The position numbers were made by a program, and so were the translations under genes. A stretch of 64,000 nucleotides of DNA, taken from IMG/VR virus record IMGVR_UViG_3300048591_000147, positions 250,001 through 314,000 of that record. One strand, written 5' to 3'. The notes under the pieces were generated by a model that was not told where the DNA came from, ran no database searches, and was given only the letters and a program-made list of their open reading frames with translations. Shown piece after piece: positions 41,895 to 49,899 of the stretch. The DNA is from a virus. The first letter of the stretch is position 1, and each line of letters opens with the position of its first letter.

Positions 41895-42361
41895 TGTTCG
41901 AAGATGAATGGAACAAAAGATTCTTAAGAATGGCACTGTACGTGCAGACATGGTCTAAGGACGATTCCACCAAAGTTGCGGCAATCATAGTTGACTCTAA
42001 TAAGATTGTTAGAGCAACTGGTTACAATGGCATTCCAAGGTTGTTGGATGACAACAACCGACTCAGACATGAGCGACCAGAAAAGTACAAATGGTTCAGT
42101 CATGCCGAAGAGAATTTGTTCTGCAATTGTGCTAGACTAGGTGTCTCTACAAATGATTGTACTATTTTTATAACAGCATGCCCTTGCAACACATGTACCA
42201 GAATGATCATACAGTCTGGAATTACAAACGTAGTATTTTTAGAAAATAAAGAATTTGAAACACGATGGGCTGACGCTATCAAGACGACTAAAGAGATGTT
42301 AGAAGAAGCGTCTATTCCAATCACTAAATACGAATATGAGCAATTATATGAAAATCAATGA
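41894..42361 (+). CDS. Deoxycytidylate deaminase
   Basis: 155 residues. Zinc-binding motif HAE (70-72) and PCNTC (97-101), with SKDDSTKVAA at the start of the fold, as in T4 dCMP deaminase (gene cd). It makes dUMP from dCMP, feeding dTMP synthesis. A thymidylate synthase is not in the window; a DHFR lies at 47379. Confidence 0.85.
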   Translation: MFEDEWNKRFLRMALYVQTWSKDDSTKVAAIIVDSNKIVRATGYNGIPRLLDDNNRLRHERPEKYKWFSHAEENLFCNCARLGVSTNDCTIFITACPCNTCTRMIIQSGITNVVFLENKEFETRWADAIKTTKEMLEEASIPITKYEYEQLYENQ

Positions 42362-42848
42362 ATTACAAAATAAACAGCAGCCGGTCATCTATGTGTTGGT
42401 TGGCGCTCCATGCAGCGGAAAGAGCACATGGACTAAGAAATTGCTTGCAACAGACTCGTCGTTTGTAGTAATATCAACTGATGATCTATTAGACGAATAC
42501 GCAGAAGCCGAAGGCTTGACTTATGGTGAAGCTTGGAATAAATACTTCGGTAGGGCTAATTCAGCAGCGAAGCAGAAGTTTGCATCTGCTGTCACTAATA
42601 AGTCAAACATGGTTTACGATCAGACGAACATGAGTGCTAAGAAACGTAGGGGCATCTTGTCAAACGTTCCTGATCACTTCAAGGTCGCAGTTGTATTCGA
42701 TGTTGATACAAAAGAATTGTTTCGTAGAAACAAGGAACGTGCGGAAAAAACGGGGAAGAACATTCCAGAACATATCATTAAAAAGATGCTAGGGGATTAT
42801 CATCCTGTAACTAAGGAAGAGGGCTTCAATAAAATCATAAGGGTGTAG
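42348..42848 (+). CDS. Polynucleotide-kinase-like P-loop kinase
   Basis: 166 residues from ATG 42348 (GAG eight bases before); an ATG at 42336 is possible. Walker A GAPCSGKSTW, then STDDLL (the phosphate-acceptor binding D), VYDQTNMSAKKRR and a lid with Arg (FRRNKERAEKTGKNIPE). This is the kinase half of T4 PseT without its phosphatase domain. It may add 5' phosphate to RNA or DNA ends and work with the RNA ligases. Confidence 0.75.
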   Translation: MKINELQNKQQPVIYVLVGAPCSGKSTWTKKLLATDSSFVVISTDDLLDEYAEAEGLTYGEAWNKYFGRANSAAKQKFASAVTNKSNMVYDQTNMSAKKRRGILSNVPDHFKVAVVFDVDTKELFRRNKERAEKTGKNIPEHIIKKMLGDYHPVTKEEGFNKIIRV

Positions 42849-42853
42849 GTGTC

Positions 42854-43465
42854 ATGTTACAGAAAACAAATAAAGTAAAAACAGCATTACCAAAAATTCT
42901 TGCCTTGAACAAGAACGGCGAAGCATTGAAATGGATCGATTATCAGGACTGTTGCACACATTATGCAAAGGGTAATATTTTATGGTCACTAGGTGAACAT
43001 AAAGTAAACTTGCGTGGTGGTACTAACGCAAAGACTGGTTTACCAACTGTCATGGTCATGGATACCATTATTGCTATCGATAATGGCGTGTCACCATCGA
43101 AATATCGTAAGATGAATCCGGTGTTGACAAACAAGACTCTATTTGAACGTGACAGAAACCTTTGCGCGTACTGTGGTGCCGTATTCAAGAAAGCGGATTT
43201 GACTAGAGATCACGTAATACCATCTTCAAAGGGTGGTAAGGATACATGGGAAAACTGTGTAACAGCGTGCTATCACTGTAACCAATGGAAGGCTGACAGA
43301 ACACCAGAGGAAGCAGAGATGAAGTTGTTATATGTTGCATACGTGCCATCTTTCAATGAGCATTTGATTTTGCAGAATAGAAACTTATTGGCAGATCAGA
43401 TGGAGTTCTTGCTTTCTGGTGTATCGCCACATTCAAGACTACGCACAGAGAATCTATTAAATTAG
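42854..43465 (+). CDS. HNH endonuclease
   Basis: 203 residues. Core LCAYCGAVFKKADLTRDHVI...CVTACYHCNQWKADRTPEEA: two CxxC pairs and the catalytic DH, the common phage HNH type. Plus strand and in register with its neighbours, with no sign of interrupting a gene, unlike the three minus-strand endonucleases. May be a DNA-processing enzyme or a free-standing homing gene. Confidence 0.8.
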   Translation: MLQKTNKVKTALPKILALNKNGEALKWIDYQDCCTHYAKGNILWSLGEHKVNLRGGTNAKTGLPTVMVMDTIIAIDNGVSPSKYRKMNPVLTNKTLFERDRNLCAYCGAVFKKADLTRDHVIPSSKGGKDTWENCVTACYHCNQWKADRTPEEAEMKLLYVAYVPSFNEHLILQNRNLLADQMEFLLSGVSPHSRLRTENLLN

Positions 43466-43474
43466 ATTGATTAC

Positions 43475-43509
43475 AAAAATCCGCCAGAGTAACATCTGGC
43501 GGATTTTTT
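43475..43509 (+). terminator. Intrinsic terminator after the HNH gene
   Basis: AAATCCGCCAGA (43477-43488) pairs fully with 43495-43506, loop six bases, T run. Confidence 0.9.
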
Positions 43510-43557
43510 CGTACAGATTCAAATAGCGTCACTATATACCTAAAAAGGAAATAATTT

Positions 43558-43725
43558 ATGTCAGACAAAATTGTTTATCGGCTAATTGCTGGTAATAGAA
43601 TCATTAAAGAATCACTTAACGAAGATGAAGTCTTTCAGGCGCAGCAGCGTTTATCAGAGGCAGAAAGGTTGACATCTCGCATCATACCAATAACCGAAAG
43701 CGGTTCGCAGTTTTTACTAGGATAA
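43558..43725 (+). CDS. Small 55-residue protein
   Basis: AAAAAGGAAATAATTT before the ATG is a good ribosome site. Sequence starts MSDKIVYRLIAGNRIIKESL and ends TESGSQFLLG; a helix lies between (EVFQAQQRLSEAERL). No family recognised. Confidence 0.6.
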   Translation: MSDKIVYRLIAGNRIIKESLNEDEVFQAQQRLSEAERLTSRIIPITESGSQFLLG

Positions 43726-43730
43726 TAATA

Positions 43731-43913
43731 ATGAGCGATGATATTTTACAAAATTTGGCACAAAAGTTTATAGAATTAAAACAGATGTTGATGGATGAAT
43801 ATGATATTGATTTACGGGATTATGACCCACAAGACTACGAAGATAATGATGATCTTATAGATGTATTAGAATCTTTGTTCTTCACCAACCAGATTTTGGA
43901 ACGACACGAATGA
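43731..43913 (+). CDS. Small acidic protein
   Basis: 60 residues, strongly acidic in the middle (DEYDIDLRDYDPQDYEDNDD) between two helices. Overlaps the next gene by four bases (ATGA). Function unknown. Confidence 0.6.
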   Translation: MSDDILQNLAQKFIELKQMLMDEYDIDLRDYDPQDYEDNDDLIDVLESLFFTNQILERHE

Positions 43914-44278
43914 GATACTCGGCATTAGTACTAACACAACAAAGTAGAAACCATCTGAAATCGATATTTCCTCCGAAGTATCCTGATTTTATTGGGCACC
44001 ACGTTACTTTAAAATTCGGTGTAGATCGAAAAGAATTACCAGCACCATTACCAGACAGAGTATCTGTTGTTGGTTATGTGGACGATGGTGAAGGTCTGGA
44101 AGCATTATTAGTCGCATTAAATGGTAATACGGATAGACCAGATGGTAGCAAATACCATATCACATGGTCGTTGGATAGATCGCTAGGCAAAAAGCCAGTG
44201 GATTCTAATGCCATTATAGGCAATGCTAAAAAGACGGTTGATGTAAAGGTTGATGTGACATCTGAGATACTAGGATAA
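43910..44278 (+). CDS. 2H phosphoesterase-like protein 1
   Basis: 122 residues with two H-x-T motifs: HHVTLKFG (His 31, Thr 33) and KYHITWSLD (His 83, Thr 85). Two such motifs about 50 residues apart define the 2H superfamily (LigT, cyclic phosphodiesterase, Acb1). The protein is small, near the minimum for the fold. Role could be RNA 2',3'-cyclic phosphate opening or cutting signal nucleotides. A different 2H protein lies at 54135. Confidence 0.6.
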   Translation: MRYSALVLTQQSRNHLKSIFPPKYPDFIGHHVTLKFGVDRKELPAPLPDRVSVVGYVDDGEGLEALLVALNGNTDRPDGSKYHITWSLDRSLGKKPVDSNAIIGNAKKTVDVKVDVTSEILG

Positions 44279-44281
44279 TGT

Positions 44282-44548
44282 ATGGACTGGATAATAAAAC
44301 CCACTCTAGCATTTGAGCAGATAGAGACAATTAGAGATGATGGATCGGTTTGTTGGCAGGGTGGAGAGCATATGTGGTGGCCCGCAGCAATCAGATTCGA
44401 CACGATTGACGAGTTGGTTGAATTTTTGGCAAAAGACCAAACAGAGTTTCTAGGCTTCCAATTCGAGAATGTCCACGTTTCCAAAATAGTACATAATGAA
44501 AAAATGTATGATGTTACGTTTACATTTGATCACGCTAGAATATTATAA
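44282..44548 (+). CDS. Unknown 88-residue protein
   Basis: Trp-rich start (DWIIKPTLAFEQIETIRDDG; CWQGGEHMWWPAAI) and a helical middle (FDTIDELVEFLAKDQTEF). No family recognised. Follows the 2H gene by three bases. Confidence 0.55.
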   Translation: MDWIIKPTLAFEQIETIRDDGSVCWQGGEHMWWPAAIRFDTIDELVEFLAKDQTEFLGFQFENVHVSKIVHNEKMYDVTFTFDHARIL

Positions 44549-44565
44549 CAATAGGATAAATAATT

Positions 44566-44832
44566 ATGATTGATTTAGGAAAGGCTATTAAAAACACAGA
44601 ACGTAAGTTTGGATCGGCTGATACATACTTCTTCTCACCAGTAAAGTTATCTACTGGTGAATTAGTCTATGGTCTGTTCACTGAACACGAAGTTACAACA
44701 GCAATTAAACGTGCTGAAGGTAATTTAGAAGATATCTCAGCGATTCTCATAGAAGACGAAATACAGGAAAGCCGATTCGGTAGATTTACCCGCTGGCTGT
44801 CTGGTTTCTTCGGATCAACTACCAGAGAGTAA
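44566..44832 (+). CDS. Unknown 88-residue protein
   Basis: Ribosome site AGGA, with GATAAATA (44555-44562) overlapping it. Contains FFSPVKLSTGELVYGLFTE and an amphipathic C-terminal helix (RFTRWLSGFFGS). It converges on the lysozyme gene with an 18-base overlap of the 3' ends. Function unknown. Confidence 0.55.
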   Translation: MIDLGKAIKNTERKFGSADTYFFSPVKLSTGELVYGLFTEHEVTTAIKRAEGNLEDISAILIEDEIQESRFGRFTRWLSGFFGSTTRE

Positions 44833-45243
44833 TCTGGCGGTTCGTCTAGCTCTATTTGGTACTTGGGTAGCCCATTTACTATTTAACGCCTCTCTTGACG
44901 CTTCCTGAAATTTACCTTCATTAAGTAATTGGATGGTTTTAGAAAATTGTCTAAAACCATTTTCACCTAGATTGAAAACCATATCAAGAATGCCCAACTG
45001 CGTATTAGCAGGAAACTTATAAAAGTTTGGGAATAACTTCACACACGATCTCGTCGCAATGTCTAAGTCTGCTTCTAACATTGCATATGCTTGGTTTCTA
45101 GTGACTATTTGCAACCCCATTTCATGCGGCAACAGTTTATGCCCAATACCAATGGTTGCGAATTGCTCTGTATCTAGATATCGGCTTAATACTAAACCTT
45201 CTTCAGCGACAAAATGGTCAACAACATGTTTTGGATATTTCAT
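44815..45243 (-). CDS. T4-type lysozyme (GH24 endolysin)
   Basis: 142 residues (T4 lysozyme has 164). Catalytic set with T4 spacing: Glu 15 in EEGLVLSRYLD, Asp 24, Thr 30 in ATIGIGHKLLP. A later RRTAR region matches the GH24 end (W..q.pnRa.r). It cuts peptidoglycan for host lysis. No signal peptide, so a holin outside the window is expected. It starts inside the stop of the acidic gene and shares its late promoter. Confidence 0.9.
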   Translation of the reverse strand: MKYPKHVVDHFVAEEGLVLSRYLDTEQFATIGIGHKLLPHEMGLQIVTRNQAYAMLEADLDIATRSCVKLFPNFYKFPANTQLGILDMVFNLGENGFRQFSKTIQLLNEGKFQEASREALNSKWATQVPNRARRTARLLSGS

Positions 45244-45611
45244 TATGAGAAGTCCGGGAATATGAAAATAGGTTTTCTAACAGCGGCTGGATCTTGCTCT
45301 TCACCATCTGGTGGTAATTCACCTTCACCATCGCCTTCGATATCATCAAAATTCAAATCTTCTTCGCCGTCTAATGCAGCGTCTGGATCAAGAGTATCAA
45401 GCCCTGCTTCGTCATCAAATTCTCCAGATTCAGCATCTATAGCCTCTTCATCAGAGAATTCATCAAAACCGTCCTCATCATCCATTCCGTCTAAGTCAGC
45501 AATAGAATTAATGTCAGCTTCTGGCTCGACGTCTTCATCATCATAATAATCATTTAAATCGTCATCAATGCCCGTGTCGATATTAAAATTGAACGAAAAT
45601 TCTTTATCCAT
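45243..45611 (-). CDS. Highly acidic small protein co-transcribed with lysozyme
   Basis: 122 residues, about half Asp/Glu (DDDLNDYYDDEDVEPEADIN; DGMDDEDGFDEFSDEEAIDA), ending in a hydrophobic tail (RKPIFIFPDFS). No family recognised; a DNA mimic, scaffold or toxin-binding role is possible. The ribosome site is AAGGGAAAAATT. Compare the acidic protein at 21993. Confidence 0.6.
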   Translation of the reverse strand: MDKEFSFNFNIDTGIDDDLNDYYDDEDVEPEADINSIADLDGMDDEDGFDEFSDEEAIDAESGEFDDEAGLDTLDPDAALDGEEDLNFDDIEGDGEGELPPDGEEQDPAAVRKPIFIFPDFS

Positions 45612-45628
45612 AATTTTTCCCTTTTGTA

Positions 45629-45636
45629 TATTTATG
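45629..45636 (-). promoter_or_regulatory. Late promoter for the acidic protein and lysozyme genes
   Basis: Reads CATAAATA on the minus strand, 17 bases before the ATG at 45611. Late timing fits a lysis gene. Confidence 0.55.
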
Positions 45637-45664
45637 TTGACTTACTAGTAAAATGTGGTATTAT
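45637..45664 (+). promoter_or_regulatory. Plus-strand sigma70-like promoter facing an inserted gene
   Basis: TTGACT (45637-45642), 16-base spacer, TATTAT (45659-45664). It points into the antisense side of the LAGLIDADG gene; the next plus-strand gene is 1 kb away (46671). Confidence 0.35.
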
Positions 45665-45669
45665 TGCAT

Positions 45670-46599
45670 TTAATATATAATCTTGTCCCATTTTCTATTT
45701 AATATCGGTAGACTATTTTGTATCGTAAAATCCAGTAATCCGCTCAAAATCATTTTAGAACCAATTCGCATTCTAGGAAATTTAATGTGAGATAACAATA
45801 CTGTATTTTTTTTAACTACATTGAAGTAATCGTGTAAAAAATTATTAATATAGTTTAAATTTTCTTCCCATGCGCTGTGAGTCGTTATTGCTATGGAATA
45901 TCCGCTTTTAGTTTTTTGTATACATCCGTCACCATCTATAAATCCTATTATTATAGATAATATTTGTTCTTTTGTAAATTTATATTCTAAAAATTTTGGT
46001 GGGTTATAAGTTTTGTTATAATTTATCATAAATTTATTCATTATTTGTGGTACTATGTTCTCATTTGCCAAACTCACTCTGCAATAAGGTGCGTTATTCT
46101 TATACCCTGTTTTCGTAACACCACTTGTTATTTTTTGAGTTTCTATGAAATTTGCAAATTTTTCTAAATGTGCGTTATCATTAGCACTAAGTGCTAATAT
46201 TAAATAATTTCCACTGAAACACCCGTCAGCCAGTATGAAACCCATCCAATAAAATGCTTCTAAATCATCGTTTAATAACTTTTCAATTTTATTATCATAT
46301 TCAGTTTTTCTTAATCCTAAGTTACCAGCCTTCCAATGAATGCTATCATTACTTCTACATAGTTTTTTGCATAAAAAATTAATATCTTGTGAATCATAAT
46401 TGAGTTTTAAATATTCAATCTCTTCATCTTCCCATTTTTTAGATTTAAATCCTCTTAACAGACCTAATGATACTGCTTTACCTTTAACTGTGTTATAATT
46501 TATTTGCAGCATAGATGCGAGTTCTTTAGTAGTGTATTTTGAAAAATTGTCTATTAAAAAATTAATACTAGATGTAGACCAGCAGTTGGGATTGCGCAT
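45670..46599 (-). CDS. LAGLIDADG homing endonuclease
   Basis: 309 residues. Two LAGLIDADG motifs: MGFILADGCF (about 119-128) and IIGFIDGDGCI (about 215-225), the single-chain form. The N-terminal 90 residues hold helix-turn-helix-like repeats (TKELASMLQINYNTVKGKA). Start after AGGAGA. It sits on the opposite strand of an otherwise plus-strand accessory run and has its own late promoter. It is a free-standing mobile gene. Confidence 0.85.
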   Translation of the reverse strand: MRNPNCWSTSSINFLIDNFSKYTTKELASMLQINYNTVKGKAVSLGLLRGFKSKKWEDEEIEYLKLNYDSQDINFLCKKLCRSNDSIHWKAGNLGLRKTEYDNKIEKLLNDDLEAFYWMGFILADGCFSGNYLILALSANDNAHLEKFANFIETQKITSGVTKTGYKNNAPYCRVSLANENIVPQIMNKFMINYNKTYNPPKFLEYKFTKEQILSIIIGFIDGDGCIQKTKSGYSIAITTHSAWEENLNYINNFLHDYFNVVKKNTVLLSHIKFPRMRIGSKMILSGLLDFTIQNSLPILNRKWDKIIY

Positions 46600-46635
46600 G
46601 TATATTCTCCTATGATATGATATAGCATATAACAG

Positions 46636-46643
46636 TATTTATA
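46636..46643 (-). promoter_or_regulatory. Exact T4-type late promoter for the LAGLIDADG gene
   Basis: TATAAATA on the minus strand, 36 bases before the start codon at 46599. Confidence 0.6.
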
Positions 46644-46670
46644 TACCGTGCAGACTTTATTAGGAAAATT

Positions 46671-47366
46671 ATGAGAATAGTAGCTACTAGTGACACCCAC
46701 TTTCCGGTGAAACCCGGAATGATCCCCTTCGGTGACGTTTTTTTGCATTGCGGTGATCTTATGCAGAATGGGTATCCGTCAGAATGGCCAGATTGTTTAG
46801 ACTGGTTAAATGAATTACCACATAAGGTAAAAATAATTACATTTGGAAATCATGATTTCCATCCATTCCTATATCCCGGACCATCGTTACAAGATTTAAG
46901 AAAGATTGGAGTAACCGTATTAGGATATCCGGGCAATTCACATTATTATGCAATGACATTACCCAATAACATGGTGGTTGCAGCTTGCCCCTATGTTAAT
47001 AATTTACCAAGATGGGCATTTAATGCCAGTCGAGAGCAAGTAGTATATCATTTAGAACAGCTAACACGACTACAGATTGTGGATATAATGATGACTCATA
47101 TGCCAATATACGGAGTATTGGATACAGTGAATAATCGTCATACTGGTTCATTGGAATATCAAAGCTTTCTCATACGCCAACAACCTCCTATAAAATATTG
47201 GTTTTGCGGACATATTCACGAAGGCTACGGACATTACATTGATGATGAGCCATATGAGAAAAAGTTTCATAATCCATTTGGTCGCACTGGTTGCAATATC
47301 TACAATGTCGCCATGTGTAATAGATTACAACAGCATGTTAATAAGCCAGTAGTTATAGACGTTTAA
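46671..47366 (+). CDS. Metallophosphoesterase
   Basis: 231 residues. Full calcineurin-like set: SDTHFP (DxH), HCGDLMQ (GD), FGNHDFH (GNHD), MTHMPIYG (H) and FCGHIHEGYGH (GHxH). It has the outline of small bacterial and eukaryotic 'Ser/Thr phosphatase-like' proteins. The substrate cannot be stated; cyclic or nucleotide phosphodiesters are possible. Confidence 0.8.
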   Translation: MRIVATSDTHFPVKPGMIPFGDVFLHCGDLMQNGYPSEWPDCLDWLNELPHKVKIITFGNHDFHPFLYPGPSLQDLRKIGVTVLGYPGNSHYYAMTLPNNMVVAACPYVNNLPRWAFNASREQVVYHLEQLTRLQIVDIMMTHMPIYGVLDTVNNRHTGSLEYQSFLIRQQPPIKYWFCGHIHEGYGHYIDDEPYEKKFHNPFGRTGCNIYNVAMCNRLQQHVNKPVVIDV

Positions 47367-47378
47367 TAGGAATTAGTC

Positions 47379-47909
47379 ATGACATCATATTCAGCAATAG
47401 TAGCTTTAACTTTAGAAAATGGAATGGGCATGAATGGAAAGATCCCATGGAGGGTGCCAGAGGACTTTAAATACTTTAAGTCGTTCACCATGGGCAAGAC
47501 CTGTGTGATGGGTAGAAAGACATATGAGGATATTCTAACATATGCAAAGGACAAAGATAATCCATTACCCGGAAGACAATTAGTAGTACTATCAACTACT
47601 TATACTGAGATTGATGATCCGTCTTGGGGCGCAAGACCCATCGTGCCTAAAATCGTTAGAAGGATTAATGGCATGCATCAGTTGTCTGGAACGGCTGGCC
47701 CGATATGTTTTATTGGCGGCGCAGCGATATACAAAGAGGCTGCTGATAGATTCAGTAATATAATATTATCAGTTACTAGACTTCATTTTCCAACTGTAGT
47801 AGAGTGTGATACGTTCTTCGTCCCTGAAGAGTCTGGATTCAAGCGAATTCATAGATTTTTCTTAGGTGAGACACCACACGTTATTGAAACCTACATGAAT
47901 TGGAGGTAA
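47379..47909 (+). CDS. frd: Dihydrofolate reductase
   Basis: 176 residues. IVALTLENGMGMNGKIPWRV (NADPH-binding start), EDFKYFKSFTMGKTCVMGRKT, RQLVVLSTTY and ICFIGGAAIYKEA (the GG motif). It regenerates tetrahydrofolate for dTMP synthesis, matching the dCMP deaminase. T4 calls this gene frd. Its leader (47363-47379) has AGGA between TAAT and ATTA, flanked by GAC and GTC, a weaker version of the NAD-gene hairpin. Confidence 0.9.
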   Translation: MTSYSAIVALTLENGMGMNGKIPWRVPEDFKYFKSFTMGKTCVMGRKTYEDILTYAKDKDNPLPGRQLVVLSTTYTEIDDPSWGARPIVPKIVRRINGMHQLSGTAGPICFIGGAAIYKEAADRFSNIILSVTRLHFPTVVECDTFFVPEESGFKRIHRFFLGETPHVIETYMNWR

Positions 47910-47911
47910 GT

Positions 47912-48118
47912 ATGAACGCAAAATATAGAGTCGCTTTTTACGAGCATGAAAGTGGTTGGGGTAGTAGATTGGATAGTGAAGAGTTCTTCGAAACATACGA
48001 AGAGGCTTCGAAAAGGGTTGAAGAATTCAACGCACATAATAATAAGAAACCAGTACCAGATTGGTATATGACAGCATCAGAACCACAATTAGTAGACTTA
48101 GATAGGATTAAGAAATGA
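47912..48118 (+). CDS. Unknown 68-residue protein
   Basis: Start 47912 with a perfect GGAGGT site. YRVAFYEHESGWGSRLDSEE and FETYEEASKRVEEFNAHN suggest a small alpha/beta fold seen in many phage hypothetical proteins. Coupled to the next gene by a four-base overlap. Confidence 0.6.
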   Translation: MNAKYRVAFYEHESGWGSRLDSEEFFETYEEASKRVEEFNAHNNKKPVPDWYMTASEPQLVDLDRIKK

Positions 48119-48537
48119 CAGACAATAAAATTTATACAACAGAACTAAGACTTTATAGTTTTGTAAACTATTACTTATCAGATTTGCAAAGAGGTTTGCA
48201 GACCGCACACCTAGTTGCAGAGTTGTATAAGAAGTATACAGTCGGTAAACATAAAAAAGTGTTAGTTGAATGGGCTACAGATCACAAAACAATAATCATC
48301 TTGAATGGTGGGAATTGTAGTGGATTAGCGGACGTATCTTCTAATCTTAAGTATTACTCAGAACGATTGGAACTTCCAGTAGCGTCATTTTCAGAAGATA
48401 TGCAATCATTGGGTGGCGCGTTAACAGTCACTGGTATCATAGTAGATGTAAATGCATTAAGAACCTCACCGTTCGGATTTGCGAATACGGATATCCAAGA
48501 ATTATTGACGTACCTGTCACAATTTAGATTAGCGTAA
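48115..48537 (+). CDS. Peptidyl-tRNA hydrolase 2-fold-like protein (tentative)
   Basis: 140 residues. LQRGLQTAHLVAELYKKYT, then VLVEWATDHKTIIILNGGN and SLGGALTVTGIIVDVN follow the Pth2 outline (q..Ha....y; w...g..kivl; d.g.....g..T.lgi). The catalytic His of Pth2 matches TAHL. If active it would recycle peptidyl-tRNA, fitting the tmRNA. The similarity is weak. Confidence 0.4.
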   Translation: MTDNKIYTTELRLYSFVNYYLSDLQRGLQTAHLVAELYKKYTVGKHKKVLVEWATDHKTIIILNGGNCSGLADVSSNLKYYSERLELPVASFSEDMQSLGGALTVTGIIVDVNALRTSPFGFANTDIQELLTYLSQFRLA

Positions 48538-48546
48538 GGATAGTAA

Positions 48547-49602
48547 ATGAGACTGGAATTACAGGAACAACTAGATTTCTCAGATGTTTTGATTTTACCA
48601 AAACGATCCACACTAAAGTCTAGGAAAGATGTTGATATTACTAGAACGTTTGCATTTAGACATACTGGTAAAACGTGGACCGGGACACCAATTATTGCAT
48701 CAAATATGCTCACTGGCACGTTTGCTATGGCAAACGCGCTATCGAAATACAATATGATGACAGCGCTGCATAAACATTATTCTATCCACGAGTTGATAAA
48801 GTTTTTTAAACACACCGATCAGTCAGTCATTAACAATGTATGGTATTCCATGGGCATAACTGATACAGATTTTCAAAAATTTTCTGATGTATATCAGGTG
48901 TGCGACAATTCAATAGAAAAAATTCTTTGTGAAGTAGCTAATGGCTATACAGATCAGTATGTACAATCGATTAAAAAATTAAGAGATGCATACCCAGATT
49001 TAATCATAATGGCAGGTAATGTCGTTACTGGAGAAATGGCGGCAGAATTGATTCTGGCTGGGGCAGACTGCGTAAGAGCAGGAATTGGCTCGGGACAAAT
49101 GTGTAAAACTCGAACCGTAGCCGGTATAGGTAGGCCACAATTGTCAACAGTAATTGACACCGCTGATGCCGTCCATGGATTGAAAGGTTTGTTATGTAGT
49201 GACGGTGGGTGCACACAGTCAGCAGATGTTAATATAGCATTATGTGCGTCAGCGGATTTCGTTATGCTGGGATCGATGTTGTCAGGTACTGATGAGTGCG
49301 TTGGTGATATTGTAGAAATTGATGGAAAGCAATTCAAGAAGTTCTACGGAATGTCGTCCAATAGCGCCATGGAAGCGTTTTATGGTGGCAGGGCATCGTA
49401 TAGAGCGTCTGAGGGCAGAACGACTATGGTGCCTTACAGAGGTTCTGTAGAGGCTATTGCAGAAGAGTTGTGCGGAGCAATCAGAAGTATGTGCACATAT
49501 GTTGGCGCAGAGAAGTTGAAAGAAGCTACAAAACGCGCTACACTTATCAAAGTCAATAATAGACTTAACACAACTTATGAAAAATATACGATTGGAAACT
49601 GA
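48547..49602 (+). CDS. guaC: GMP reductase
   Basis: 351 residues, no CBS domains. IMPDH/GMPR barrel: FSDVLILPKRSTL at the start, IIMAGNVVTGEMA (phosphate site), GIGSGQMCKTRTVAGIGRPQ (catalytic Cys loop) and LLCSDGGCTQSADVNIAL, VMLGSMLSGTDE. GMP reductase converts GMP to IMP with NADPH, directing purines to adenine nucleotides, needed for NAD+ and dATP in an AT-rich phage; the purpose is inference. Confidence 0.85.
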   Translation: MRLELQEQLDFSDVLILPKRSTLKSRKDVDITRTFAFRHTGKTWTGTPIIASNMLTGTFAMANALSKYNMMTALHKHYSIHELIKFFKHTDQSVINNVWYSMGITDTDFQKFSDVYQVCDNSIEKILCEVANGYTDQYVQSIKKLRDAYPDLIIMAGNVVTGEMAAELILAGADCVRAGIGSGQMCKTRTVAGIGRPQLSTVIDTADAVHGLKGLLCSDGGCTQSADVNIALCASADFVMLGSMLSGTDECVGDIVEIDGKQFKKFYGMSSNSAMEAFYGGRASYRASEGRTTMVPYRGSVEAIAEELCGAIRSMCTYVGAEKLKEATKRATLIKVNNRLNTTYEKYTIGN

Positions 49603-49888
49603 TGAAGAACTTGTAATCCCACGATTCGCATTCTTCCATGAAGAATCCCAGATGTGGTTTGGACTAGAGTTTAGAATTAATGATTATAATAGATGGTATA
49701 TCAGAACATCTAGTTTTTGGAATCTGTCAACCGAAATTCAGTTGGTGATTGAGCAGGCATTATACGAAGCAGAATCAAGTTATCAACACGTATTATACAA
49801 AGGTACAATACAAACTGTGGTTATATATTGTGGTAATAATATTAATAGTAGAATATTATTACAAATAAGAGCATTTAGGTTTCAATAA
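49577..49888 (+). CDS. Unknown 103-residue protein
   Basis: Overlaps the guaC end by 26 bases. Beta-rich (FGLEFRINDYNRWYIRTSSF; TVVIYCGNNINSRILLQIR). No family recognised. Confidence 0.55.
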   Translation: MKNIRLETDEELVIPRFAFFHEESQMWFGLEFRINDYNRWYIRTSSFWNLSTEIQLVIEQALYEAESSYQHVLYKGTIQTVVIYCGNNINSRILLQIRAFRFQ

Positions 49889-49899
49889 AAGGATTAAAT

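Noticed and set aside
45214-45611. Plus-strand Ser/Pro-rich protein opposite the acidic gene
   Set aside because: It is the mirror of the Asp/Glu codons (GAT/GAA read as ATC/TTC or TCA/TCT). The minus-strand frame has a ribosome site and a late promoter.
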